From assembly GCA_964017195.1 (NCBI GenBank), contig OZ024888.1:19632201-19696200 (forward strand): a stretch of 64,000 nucleotides of DNA, written 5' to 3'. The notes under the pieces are model-generated. The model did no database searches. It was given only the letters and a program-made list of their open reading frames with translations, and was not told the DNA's origin. The position numbers and the translations under genes were made by a program. Source of the DNA: Siderastrea radians (lineage: Eukaryota; Cnidaria; Anthozoa; Scleractinia; Rhizangiidae). This document shows positions 31,801-43,800 of this stretch, one piece after another (the stretch's first letter is position 1; the number at the start of each line of letters is the position of its first letter).

Positions 31801-34800
31801 TCACGTGTATTGCGAATATTTTTATAGTTTTTCCTTCGGGAAATGTCGTCAGCCGCCACTGAAACGTCCAGCTGCAAATGCAGTGGCGTTTGCTCTCGGA
31901 AGGACGGCAGCAAAGCCAAAGGTTGCCCGTGCAAAACGCGAGGGGAATTTTGCACTACCTCGTGCAAATGTCTTACGACTGGTAAAAAGTGTCAAAACCA
32001 GGTAGGCTATTCACTTTTCTTTTTAGTACACATTTAGGCTATTGATTTCCTTTACAAATATCACAGTTTTAGGTAGGATAGACCGACAGCATCACTGTAA
32101 ACTTTATTCTTCACTCCGCTGTAGTCAAATTTTCATACAGTATTCGAGGTGTTTACAATGCGATCAGCTGACTAAATGTTCTAGAATTGAACTTTTCAAG
32201 GCCGCTCTCTGACTGTGTCATTTCTCACAGCCTGATTTTGTTAGACCAGCGAGAAGGAGAGCAAACACTGGGCAAAGAAATCAACCTTCCAGCCGCGATG
32301 CAGGATCTGGCGGTGTTCAAGACAGCAGTGCCGCTGAGCGCTTGTCAGAAATGCAGGAATGCGCTCGCGAAAACGTGGCGGTAGAGGTGAGATTTCTTAC
32401 TAGAATTTCGCTTGTTTATGTTCCGAATTGTTCCAAAATAGTCAAATTTGACATAGCTATTTGAAGTAGAATTTTGATGCATTTATGTCCCTACAATTAT
32501 CGCCCTTTTTGTTTTGTTTAGCAGCCAACAATCTTTGTATCGATCACACAGTCCATGTGGTCTCACGTTTGTTGTAGAAATCACTCGTCATAATTCTTGT
32601 ACTCAATCCAGACCTGCACCTACTATAAACGCTCAGTTATAGAATACTTTTATGCGAAAAGCCAGTCTAAAAAGTTTTCTGCTGTCAAATTATATCTGCA
32701 ATATACATGCAATAATACTCTACAAGTATCAAATAAAAACACTGAATAATAGCAAGGTTTCCTACAAGAATAACTAAGAAAATTTTTCTTTTTATCCTTC
32801 AAGCATATGATACTAAGCTTAGACGAAGAAACTGTGCGCAGACTGGCAATAAGAGTCCTTTCAAGAGGCATTGGTAGTCTGGAATTTATTCAAAGCCAGT
32901 TGGTTTCAGATGATGAAGCTGAAGGCCCCATGATAAATGTACATGGTTCTCCGATAAGACGGCTAACTGTTAGGGAAACTGAAAGTTCTTCAGCGACCAT
33001 TGGCCAAGGAAACCAAACTCTTACAGGGTCCCAAGACATTCTCCCTGACCTTTCTACCCAACCTCCGACACCCGACAGACAACCCGCACCAGAAGGACCA
33101 CCAACACCAGACAGACCAAGGCAGCCAGTGCCACCTGTACCCGAGTGGTGCAAGTGTGGTCATTGCAGGCAAATGACCAGAGCCATTGAGAATTTATGTT
33201 GTAAAAAAAAGGATTGCGTAACACTGACACAAAGGTTTTATAAACTCTGTTTGGATCCCGACATATTACAACTTTGTATTCTGAATAGAGCAGATATCAG
33301 GAATGATCCTGTTGACAATAGTACTCGACAATTCAGAAAGGCTGCATACAGACAGTTTATATTGGACAAGTATGGGTATTTGGGGAGGGGTAATCGCAAG
33401 GTTGTACCATCTTGTGCTGTTTGGAAAGTTCGTGGCCGGTATCCTTCCCCAACTGGTGTTTACATGGGTTTTAGAGACAGTTGAAATTATTAGCATATTT
33501 TAGGGAAATGGGTACTCGAACTTGGATAGGACCAACTCAACATTGTGGTCTATTTAGTACTCCAACCCCATCTACAAACTGGCTGTATAACCCCACTTTG
33601 TGTGGAGTATAAAAACTAAGATAGACTACAAGCAGTCTCTCTCTGTCCATTCAGAGATAGTCGATTGTCAAAGAAACATGAGTGTGCATGTACGGTGGAC
33701 TGTCACCTTTCCTTTTCCTTATCTAAGAGTTGAGAATCCACAGCATGGAAAGAGGGACTGCTCGTAGATCAAAAACTCAGAAAAAAAATTCAATCCTCCC
33801 TAGGCATGCAAGCTATATGCCAATAGCCCACATGTGTCATCAAAATTCTAACATGACTCCAACACACTCAGTTCAATATTGCAAATATTTCAATATTCCT
33901 TTGTTTTGATTTCCGGAAAAGACTGGAACACAAAGAAAACCGAACCAAACATTGAAGTTTGTTAGAATTTTGATTTATCGAATAGGCCTATTGTCAGGCT
34001 AATACTTTTCCTAATAATAATTAAAATTTATATAGCACCTATCCAATTGAATGGACAGAGGTGTTGTTTTAGACTAGCTATGTTTTGTTGTGTTATTGTT
34101 TGGTGCTGGATCCATTTACACTCTGCTTTCTCTGTTGCCCATATGGTTCATCAGATACAGGCTGTAGGTGTCGTTTTATAGACACCACCCATCCACAGTC
34201 CAGGGCTTGAATTTAACAGTGGTTAGTATTTTTCAAAATTTGGTTACTAAACACAAGCCCAGGTAACCTGAAATGGTTAGCAAAATTTTTTGGACAAAAT
34301 CGTCCAACTAAGGACAGTGCCTCCTTTTGTTACTGCGCATACGTTCTGCGCATCTCGGGATATTCAAGTTTCTTAAGAAATTTTCCCAGTAATGCAACAA
34401 TATTTTTGCATGGTTCATGACCACGTGGAAAAAGCAGATCTTAGCACAGGCTATCAGAATCCAAAAAGGAAAGTTGGAGGTAACCATGCATTTTTCAGAG
34501 ATAATTGAGCTTAAATTTGGATAGAAATTGCCATACATTCTTTGTATTTTAACACTGTTTTGGAATTATGATAGCTCAATTTTCTCTGAAAAATGCGTGG
34601 TTACCCACATTTTTCTTTTTGGATTCCAATAACCCTCGCTTAGGTCTACTTTTTCCCCATGGTCATAACCTTTGCAAAAATACATCTGCATTAGGAGGCA
34701 CCCTCCTTAACAAAAAAATCAATTTTCACAGTATGCTGATGGGTAGTTCTGTTCTGAGATGTTCTCTTTCAAACATTTGTTATCAAATTAATGAGCACTC

Positions 34801-37800
34801 TTGTTACATGTAGGTGGTGACTTAGACTAAAGAAGGTTGATGGTAGAGGCTCAAACCAATACCATTATTTAGTTATTGAGTGAAATGTTTATGGTCACTG
34901 TTGTCAATCTTGATATTTCACTTTTGTATACCTTAATAGATTCTTGGGCAGTAAACAACTCAATTTGGTCAATAAAATTTTTGTCTAGCAACCTGAATGG
35001 CTAATTGCCAGAAAATTAAATTCGAGCCCTCCACACACATACACAATGCGAGTCCTTATCGGGTACTGCCACTACGATATCAAGACTAGTTGTGCTTTGT
35101 TCTTTTATTGTTCAGTGTTGGAGGCATTTACACTCTGCTTTGACAAGAACCGACTTCTATGTCTTGCTACCAGTTCACTGGTGGGCAAAGGATTTGTGGG
35201 TGCAATAGTCGGTGCAATTTGTCGCGGATCAGTTAGAGACATCTCCATATAGTCTTGCATGCACCCAGAATCGTTTAAGCGCATCTTGAAAATCTTTGCA
35301 AGAAGCAGGGGAATATAGGAATAATCCTTGTCATTTTTGTCTGCAGCAACACCCCAATGCTTTGTACGTTGATAAAGATGATAGTTATGGTCAATTGCGC
35401 ATAACATCTTCCTTGCTTTGAAAGCCTTGTACCTGAAAAACAAATTGATACATACATTACATATAGAAAAGAAATGCACATTTCAGTTACTGTATTAGTT
35501 CTTATCTGTTGCAGCAAAATTTGATTTTCCATTCTGCTCTGATCAAATGTCATCAAAACTGAATGCCTGCACTTTCCAACCCTTTGTCAGCAGCATGAAT
35601 AGCATGAAAAACGCCTTAAACATCCATTTATATTTCACCAGAAAGTAATGCCCAACTGTTAATCCTGGCTACAAGTCTGTCCTGAATGCTGCTTATTACA
35701 AAAGCAACATGCCCATAACCAAAGGCCACATAAAAGCAACTTACCCAAAAGCACACCTCTTTGAAGCATACATAAGAGAATGGCTGTTCACTGTTTCTAA
35801 AACTCCAGTGTGTCTGAAATTGTAATTCATGTATACATTAAGTGTTGGAAATACAACATTCATTTCATTTAATGATAGAATAACTTCTGATCAAATGAGA
35901 ATGGAGCATTTCCCAATTAAAATTAATAAGTTTTCTGGCAAATGTGTAGTCTTTCCCACCTGAACTTAGTGTAATATTTTAGTGACGCCAAGAGTCGGGG
36001 AGCAAGAACGACTTCCTGGAGTGCCTGAAAGTCCTTATCCCTTCGGTCAAACCAGGGCAAACCATGGTCCTCGTCAGTAACGGGTTCATGTCCACACTTG
36101 CCATCAATCCACTCGTGTTGGTTGCATACATGGTACAACAAACTCATCCACAGTGTCTGTGTCAATGGAAAAGTAAATAAATAAAAATCATGTTTCCACT
36201 AATAAATGCCAGTGCTTCCAGAGTTCTCTACACACACTTAAAAATTGCTATACATCATCATCAAAAAACAACGTACAACTTGTGTCAAGCTGATTCTCTT
36301 AGGCATTTGTTGACTACAGCCTTCACCAACACAGGTGCAATGCTTGGTTGTTTACAATTATTTCATGACCCTAACCTATCTACATTGCTCCCCTGATCTT
36401 ATCACAGGTGATATACTGGTGATTTGCTCATTGACAAAAATTATTTTACACCTGTATACAACAAACGACACCTTTATGTTTTTCCCATTTTGGACTGTAC
36501 ATGTAAACAGTGATTAAAATGGTAACAACTTAAATTTTACCTTGAGCTTACTTTCTTGTCCCTCACAGTTTGCACAGCTGTACCAAAAATGGTTTATTAT
36601 GTGGTCTGTCCACAGGGCTATTTTCTCATTTCCCCTTGTTTTTCCAATCTGCAATCACAATGACGGAAAGCAATGTCAGAATATTTGACATATTAAAAAT
36701 TAAATTGCAATAGTTGTAAAAACATTTAACCTGGCAACTGACAGTCTTGTTTATACTGATATAAAGCCCCAAACTATAGTTTGGCAGCGTAAGAGATTTT
36801 TAAGAATTGGGTCAATAATAACTATCCTCATAATACAGTGTACAGTTTACCTGAATGAGACACTTGCGTATATTCTTTGACTTGTGCCAGACATCCAGTG
36901 AATGTACAATGTCTTTGAATTCATCAGCTAAGGTATAAAAAATAACACTGGATAAGAATAAATGTTACAAATGCTCCAATACACTGTAAATACACCAAAG
37001 CATATAAGCAAATGAAATGATATCATAAGGGAATTACAATTAACTAAAGATAATCTTACATAAAGATTTCAATGAGAACACATAAGATCAAGGAAATTCC
37101 ATATAGGATCACTTGTTTTTTGCATCAACAGCATTGCCTGCAAAAACTGATATCCCCAAATTCAGCACACTACAAGGGTTGATAAGTGATGTACTATATT
37201 AAACATACAAAATGTGCTACAAACACTATAGACCATAAAACTTAATAATGTAGTACCCATCATTTTAATTATCGAAGATGACGCATCAGTCACAACTTCC
37301 TTCAGATTTATGACAATCTTTAATTTTTGAACAGCACGCTTCAGGGCCTCTCTCTCCATACACGGTGACTTCCCTCCGACTTCCCGCTTGTCCATGCATT
37401 CCAGGTGTACTATGTACTCCTGTAATGCATCTGTCAGCATTACAAAGTAGGTCAGATACTTTGCAGAGTGACCCGGGGAATCACTCTGCCCATCTCCACT
37501 GACTACCACTTCCAAATTTCCGATGAGAGAAATTAGGTTGGTCCGCATCCACTTCCACCATTCATCAATCGCTGGTATGCAGTAGAACTTCTGCACTCTC
37601 AAGAAGGATGACTTGGAAGGACACGCAAGACCCAGGAATCGGCTCATCAGTTCTATCTTTGTGTAGTTGTTGCCAGACAACAGCACGGCAGCAGAAAATT
37701 GGAGGTTGTTGGAGTACATCCCACCATATTTCTCGGATGAATTCCATTTGCCACTGTGGCCATTTTGACAGTTCCACCACGACTCCATGGTGCAGCCAAC

Positions 37801-40800
37801 ACTCTTGGACTTGACAGTGCATTCACTGGAACAGCCAGGTTCCTGACATCTACCTCTGAACAGGTCAATGAGCTTTGTCTCAGACACCACAAATTTTTGC
37901 TCTTTGATCTTGTGCAATTCCTCTGCATGGCTGTGGACTTCCTCTGCACGTGAAAACTGGCGCCCTGGCCCAATTGGGTAATCACTGTAAGCCTGTTCCT
38001 GTTCCTCATTGACATCTGCTGTATCACTGTAACTAAAAACAGGCATCATCATAGTTACATCTTCAGCTACGAAACACATCAAAGTTGACCCCAAATTGCC
38101 ATATTTTGGTTTACGGAATCGTTATCTTTACCTAAAAACTGAAGATACCAGGTTACTTTCTTCAGTTCACTTCAAAATCACTCAGTCATGCTTACATTAA
38201 CTCAAGTTACAAAATTTGTTACAAAATTAATGTAAGTCAGCCTTAGAAGGAAGCAGTGAGAACTTCTTTGGGCAAAGCCCTCATTTCCACATGTATTATA
38301 TATGTTGTAGTTCAATTTTATCCTTTGTTCAATTTTTATTTTCCTTCGTTCTTTCTTATGCAAATATATGATAATGAATATAAAACAAAAAGAACAAAAA
38401 TTGAACCAAGGATAAAATTGAACTACAACATATACACTGCATGGGAATGAAACAACATAATTACCTGACAAGCTCCTCAAGTTCTTCCTCACTCCATTCC
38501 TCATCCTCGTCTCTGATCTGGCTATCACTCTCACTATCAGAGCTTGAGCTGCTTGTATCTCTGCTTGCATCTCGGTCCTCTAACAGTGACAACATATTCT
38601 GCAGACTGATACCAAAGTAAAAAAAGGAAATTACATGTATAAAAACAAATCAAAGTGCCACATGTACACAAGACGAGTACACGACCAGTAAAAAAGGTGC
38701 AAAAACAGTTTCAATAACCCACGCACATGATCTCGTCAGACCAAACTTACATGACAGGTATCTGAAAATAACCCCTATTCGATTTTATCAAGGAAAGCAA
38801 AACCAACAGTAAATGATTTTCCGAATAGATACTTTTGCTGGTTTTCAAGGATTAATTTTTTAAGTTAAAAATGAATGACTCTGAAAATTTCCATGTGCCA
38901 TGGAATTTGGACTCAGTGGAATATAATGTAATAATTACTATTGTGGGGTGGCATGCTATTTCAGTCTGGAATAATTATACCCACATCATGAAGTTGATGT
39001 TGTAAGACAGTATAATGCTGATATAGAAACATATACAGGTATCAAACATACTTCGTTTCATTCAAATCATCCATATCACTATCGTCAGTCTCTTCATCGG
39101 AAAAGTTGCCTTCCAATATTTCACTTTCCGAAGTATCCGACTCGAAGACTTTGCTTGGGGTCACTACCACTGAACCATCAATTACTTGGTAACTCTGACT
39201 GTCAAGAACCTCTGGTGTTGTTTGCTCACTCTTTTCTCCATCATGGTCTTCAACGGAAGAATCTAAAAAGGAGCCTGTAATGTCGACGAAGCTACAACTC
39301 TTATTGCTGAAAAAAACAAAGAGGATTTAGGAAATCTATTTTGTTGAGACCACACCAACCCAGTTAGTCAGCATCCTAGATGCTCTGCCCAACCTCACTT
39401 TTAACCCGAAGAAAAATGGCCGATCAGCAAGTAAAAAAATTGTCCTTTTGAATAGTACATAACGATATAGTGGACTGTGAAAATGCAAAAAAGACAACCA
39501 AATAATGCATCAAAATGCTGAATTAATAAAAGGAGAATAACTCTCTGCATAGCCCTTGTTGGAGTTACTTCAAAAATATTTATTAGCCATTGCCAGGCTG
39601 GCAGCCTCATATACATTTAAACGTATCAATATCATCCCGGCAAACCAAGCCAAACATACATTACCAAAGCCATGCATTACCTTACAGGGTTCTATGGCAG
39701 ATGATAAACAAAATGGGAAAACCCCAACAACAAAACATCTCAGAACTTTACCTTTCAGAAACTGATAAATTTTCTGGGGTGGCAACAGACATTCCTGGTG
39801 AGGATAAGAAGAGACTCCTTTTCGAACGTTTGTTTTGACTGGGAGTAGAAGTAACCGGACCTGAAAGGCAATAACAATTGTTGACATCAGAAAAGTCACA
39901 AAAACTTGTGACAGAAAAGTGCAAAACAGGTGGTTTTGTTTACCTGATGCAGCAGTCTTTTTTCCCCTAGATTGTTTGCTTGCACTGGTTCTTTTTACTA
40001 GTCGCACAGTTTGCATTCCCTTTTTGTTCATTCTACAATCAAAACAATTATGATTCTCTTATCAATCTATCAAATAATTTTTTTTCACGATGAACGTGTG
40101 AAATCGGTAATTTCCATTCATAATAAGCTTACTACACTCGACCTCGAAAACGCAGGCGATATAAAAAATACGGAGACCGAGGCAAAACAGAGGAACACAC
40201 TACTGAACTACACACTAAATAAGACAGTACATTTATATAATATCAATCTATGGACAAAACAAGGGCGTTTGACATCGTCTATTTGAAATACAACAATGAA
40301 ACATTTAGGGTAAACTCACCTCTGCACCCGTGACATCTCCAGCGAAAGCAAATGAGCAGCGAAGTCGGAGTCTGTGTTCAACAAACTCATACCTTTCAAA
40401 AACTTCCAAGTCTGGTGAATCCTTTTTGTCAGCCAAACACGACTTCTGGATCCACACCAGACAGATCTGTTTAGTTTTTCGGCCTCTAGCGACTCCACCG
40501 AACGTCCTGTCGCTGGACGGCCACGACGTCTCTTCTGAGACTCCATTAATCAAACTACTGTTTTTGCGCCTTCTTAACACTTAATCGGTCAAAAAACACA
40601 CTCGCATGTACGTAATTAATAACACAGTATAACTACCCAGTCAAAGCGACGGATGACCGAATTTAACGGGAAGATTTCGAGGATTCCACAAGCAATGTCG
40701 ATTACGAATTTAGTGTTGACCCGACGGATTTATTCTGAAGGCTGTCACGGCGCGCATGCGCATAACTGTGAATTCGTGCCTTTAAATTGCAATTTCAAGT

Positions 40801-43800
40801 TTTTTACGGATAGAGAAAAAACCAAGTGATGATAACTTGGCAAAAGCAAGGCCAGTACCAAAACCAGCAAACCTGTACCACAATTATGATCCGAACTGGC
40901 GCAAGTTAAATACTGTATTTTAACTCACTGGAAATACATGTACTGTCATGGCAATCCTCATATTTAAATAAAGTTACATGTTTACAATATTGTTTTTCTT
41001 TCTTCAGTTTTCAGCAATGCTTCGTTTACCAGATAGTTTATCCAAAGCTGAAAAGTTACAAAAGGTATATTTTTTGTCTTCAAATTATTATTAACAAGAA
41101 AAGCCCCAGGGGCGTTAGACCCCGCTGTTGTTGTCCCCCCTTAGGATGTAAATTGTATATTACGGTCACTCAAGATACGAGTCCTAACCTGTGTAACGGA
41201 AGACACGATGAGTATTCGTTTGGCCTAGCAAAAACCGGAGGTCTGGAGCAAGTGACCACCGAAAAAAAAATGAAAAAAATTAATGGGCATTACTATACCC
41301 CGTCCTGACGACGGGGTAATTACATTTTAATGCCTTCTCCAGTTTTATTTTTAGCATTCTGTTTTAAAAGTAACTAAAGGTGATTTTTGTGGATGTTTGT
41401 TATAAATTTCTTTTATGTACATGTACATGTATGATGCATAGAATAAGCAAACGAGTGTAATGAAAATGGTTGTTTGCATTTCAGGTGGAGGAAATCGTTG
41501 ACAACTTAGATGTGAGAAAATGCCTGGATACAAGTGAGTGGGTTCTTAGCTCTAATAGCCCCAATATCAACATGCATATTCTCCTCAAGTGGTGATCTCC
41601 ATATACTTTGTATGGTGATAGTTGCGAGAATTTGATTAAGCAGTATTTTGTCACTTTTGTTTAATATACTTGCCTCGCAATGTATTTAAAAGAGGTGAAA
41701 ACATCCTGGATGAAGGAGGGAACCTTTAAATATATGACATGAAAATTGCATAGCCTGCATCAGTTACATTTAAGTGTTCTAAGTTTCCACTCTGAACTAC
41801 CAGTAATTTATAGTCACTGGTAGTAACATTTTGCTAATTGATTAAGTGTAATTCCTTAATCATTATGCATTCATAATTTATCATGCAAAGTTGAAAAAAT
41901 GCACATTTCTAAGATATTTTTATGTTAAATATTTTCAGAAATTGGAAGCCCTTTTGAGCGAGGGTTGTCTGGAGGTACGTGCGCTTGTGCTGCTATCAAT
42001 ACGTCCCTGAATCTTTTTATCTTAAGAATGCTAAACTAAAAGATAATGCACATTGTATTCTACAATGCTAGTTCTTAAGTATTTACATGTGGTCTTTTTA
42101 ATTTTTCTAAGGGGAGAAAAAGCGAGCAAACATTGGTACTGAGCTGATAACAAATCCTTCCTTGATTTTCCTCGATGTAAGTAAAAATAAATTACATACA
42201 TGTAAGTTAATTGAGCAGCAGTCATAATCATTATTTTAATAACAGATCTACATGTAACAGTAAACTATGCGACAGATTTGTATTTTGTACATGTACATGT
42301 CTAACGTGTACAGTAAAATGACAAAAGATAGAGGCCATAATTTAATTTTTGAAATATCATTTAATTCAGGGCATCTGACAGGATGTGGTGGTGCGGATCT
42401 GCATAGTTCTCTAACATCTGCATCCTCTGCATCATCAGAGCATTTTCAGCAAAAAAAAAAAAGAAAAAATTGCCTTATATCAATAGTGATAAAGTAGCTG
42501 CTTTAACCATTCTCACAAACATAACAGCTGAAGATATTGATTATTTTGAAGCCGTTTTTCTCCTAAACATCGACAAAAGCACGCCGCTTCGTTCGCAAGC
42601 AATTTTTATCTTCCGTGCTTGTGTTTTCACTCGTGTATTCATGAACTTATGAAAAATTACACTCTACACTGTGAAACAATTTCACTGTGAATTTATTTGA
42701 ATTAATGCCCTGCAGATTGAATAAGTCACAACTGGTATTATGTGCAAAGTACACTGTAGGATCTATTTTAAAGGTCTGCAACCAAGAAGTCATCAGAGCA
42801 ATCAAAGTCAGGAGTGTAGTTACTGGCGGGCACTTTGCAAAGTGACAACCTGATTTTTTGTTAATTTCACGCACTGTCTATTGTAACATTATCTTGTGTT
42901 ATTATGCAGGAACCTACCTCTGGTTTGGACTCCAGCAATGCACTGAACCTCATTACGACTCTGAAGAGCTTTGCAGCAAGAGAACAGAAAACAGTGGTTA
43001 CTACAATTCACCAACCATCAAGTCAGATCTTTTACATGTTTGACAAGCTGCTACTTCTGTGTGGGGGAGAGGTAAAATTTTTATATTATTTTTAAAGACA
43101 CGATCTTCTGATTCCATGTGACATGTATGCACGTAACATGTAATAAGTCCAAGTTCAATTGTTTTAAACAAACAAAGTATAGTTTTGAGATACTATTAAA
43201 AATTGTGATGATGTTGATGTCTCAAAAGTGAATATTTGATTAAGTTTTGTTGTTAACGAGGTCAAGTTTTACAGGGAATGCCATGCAGGTTCCTCCAGAG
43301 CAGGCAGGTGACTGAAAACCAGCTACTTCACTTATGCAGAAGCTTTTGAATGTGTAGAAGAAACTTGGTTGTCTGAAAAAACAAAAAAACTTGAACATGC
43401 ATAACACTTATTTTTCTTGAACTTTATGTGAGATCAGCATCAACTTCGTCAATGAATTAAGAATTTATAACTGTTCAAAATGGCGTTCTGTTGTTTAAAA
43501 TAAACAATGAAAATGCCTTTAACTAGTTTACATGTAACCTGTTTACTTCTGGCTTTAACTGTTTGCCAGCTTTTACATTAAACCACATTTTTGGCTTTAA
43601 ACTATATAGCTATGTCCTTCTTTTATTTTTATTTTAAATATTTATATCATTACCACTAAAATTTATACCTTGCTGATCATTTGAAAGCTTTATAGTTAAT
43701 GACCTTTAAATTTAACCTTTAACTTTGAAAAATAATTTTATTGTCTCTTTCGCGTCCTAGTACATGTTCAGCTTAACCACATTTTTGAGTTTCATGACTC

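Larger units (their letters stand above)
31651..40781. mobile_element. Element B: intact TTAA-flanked, Kolobok-like transposon carrying a P2X7-ballast gene
   Basis: TTAA flanks both sides (31647-31650 and 40782-40785). The left end AGGGAAGGGTTCACGGTTAT pairs with the right end; over the outer 30 bp 24 positions match, with a perfect core around GTTATGCGCATG. Inside, an accessory gene on + (ATG 192 bp from the left end) and a transposase on - (ATG 235 bp from the right end) converge, leaving 1.6 kb between their 3' ends. Both reading frames are open through all exons, so this may be an autonomous, recently active element. It sits in intron 2 of the ABCG gene, between the LTLRETLT and FSAMLRLP exons, its accessory gene co-directional with the host. 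Superfamily by TTAA and transposase pattern: Kolobok. Confidence 0.88.

Noticed and set aside
31843..33484. Calling the ballast ORF a P2X7 receptor gene
   Set aside because: There are no transmembrane segments and no ATP-binding ectodomain, and the N-terminus is a CXC-like block; only the cytoplasmic C-terminal domain matches.
37565..38027. Overlapping ORFs of 60-120 codons on both strands around the transposase core
   Set aside because: They are shadows of the real 37257-38032 exon, whose frame joins its neighbours and carries the catalytic motifs.
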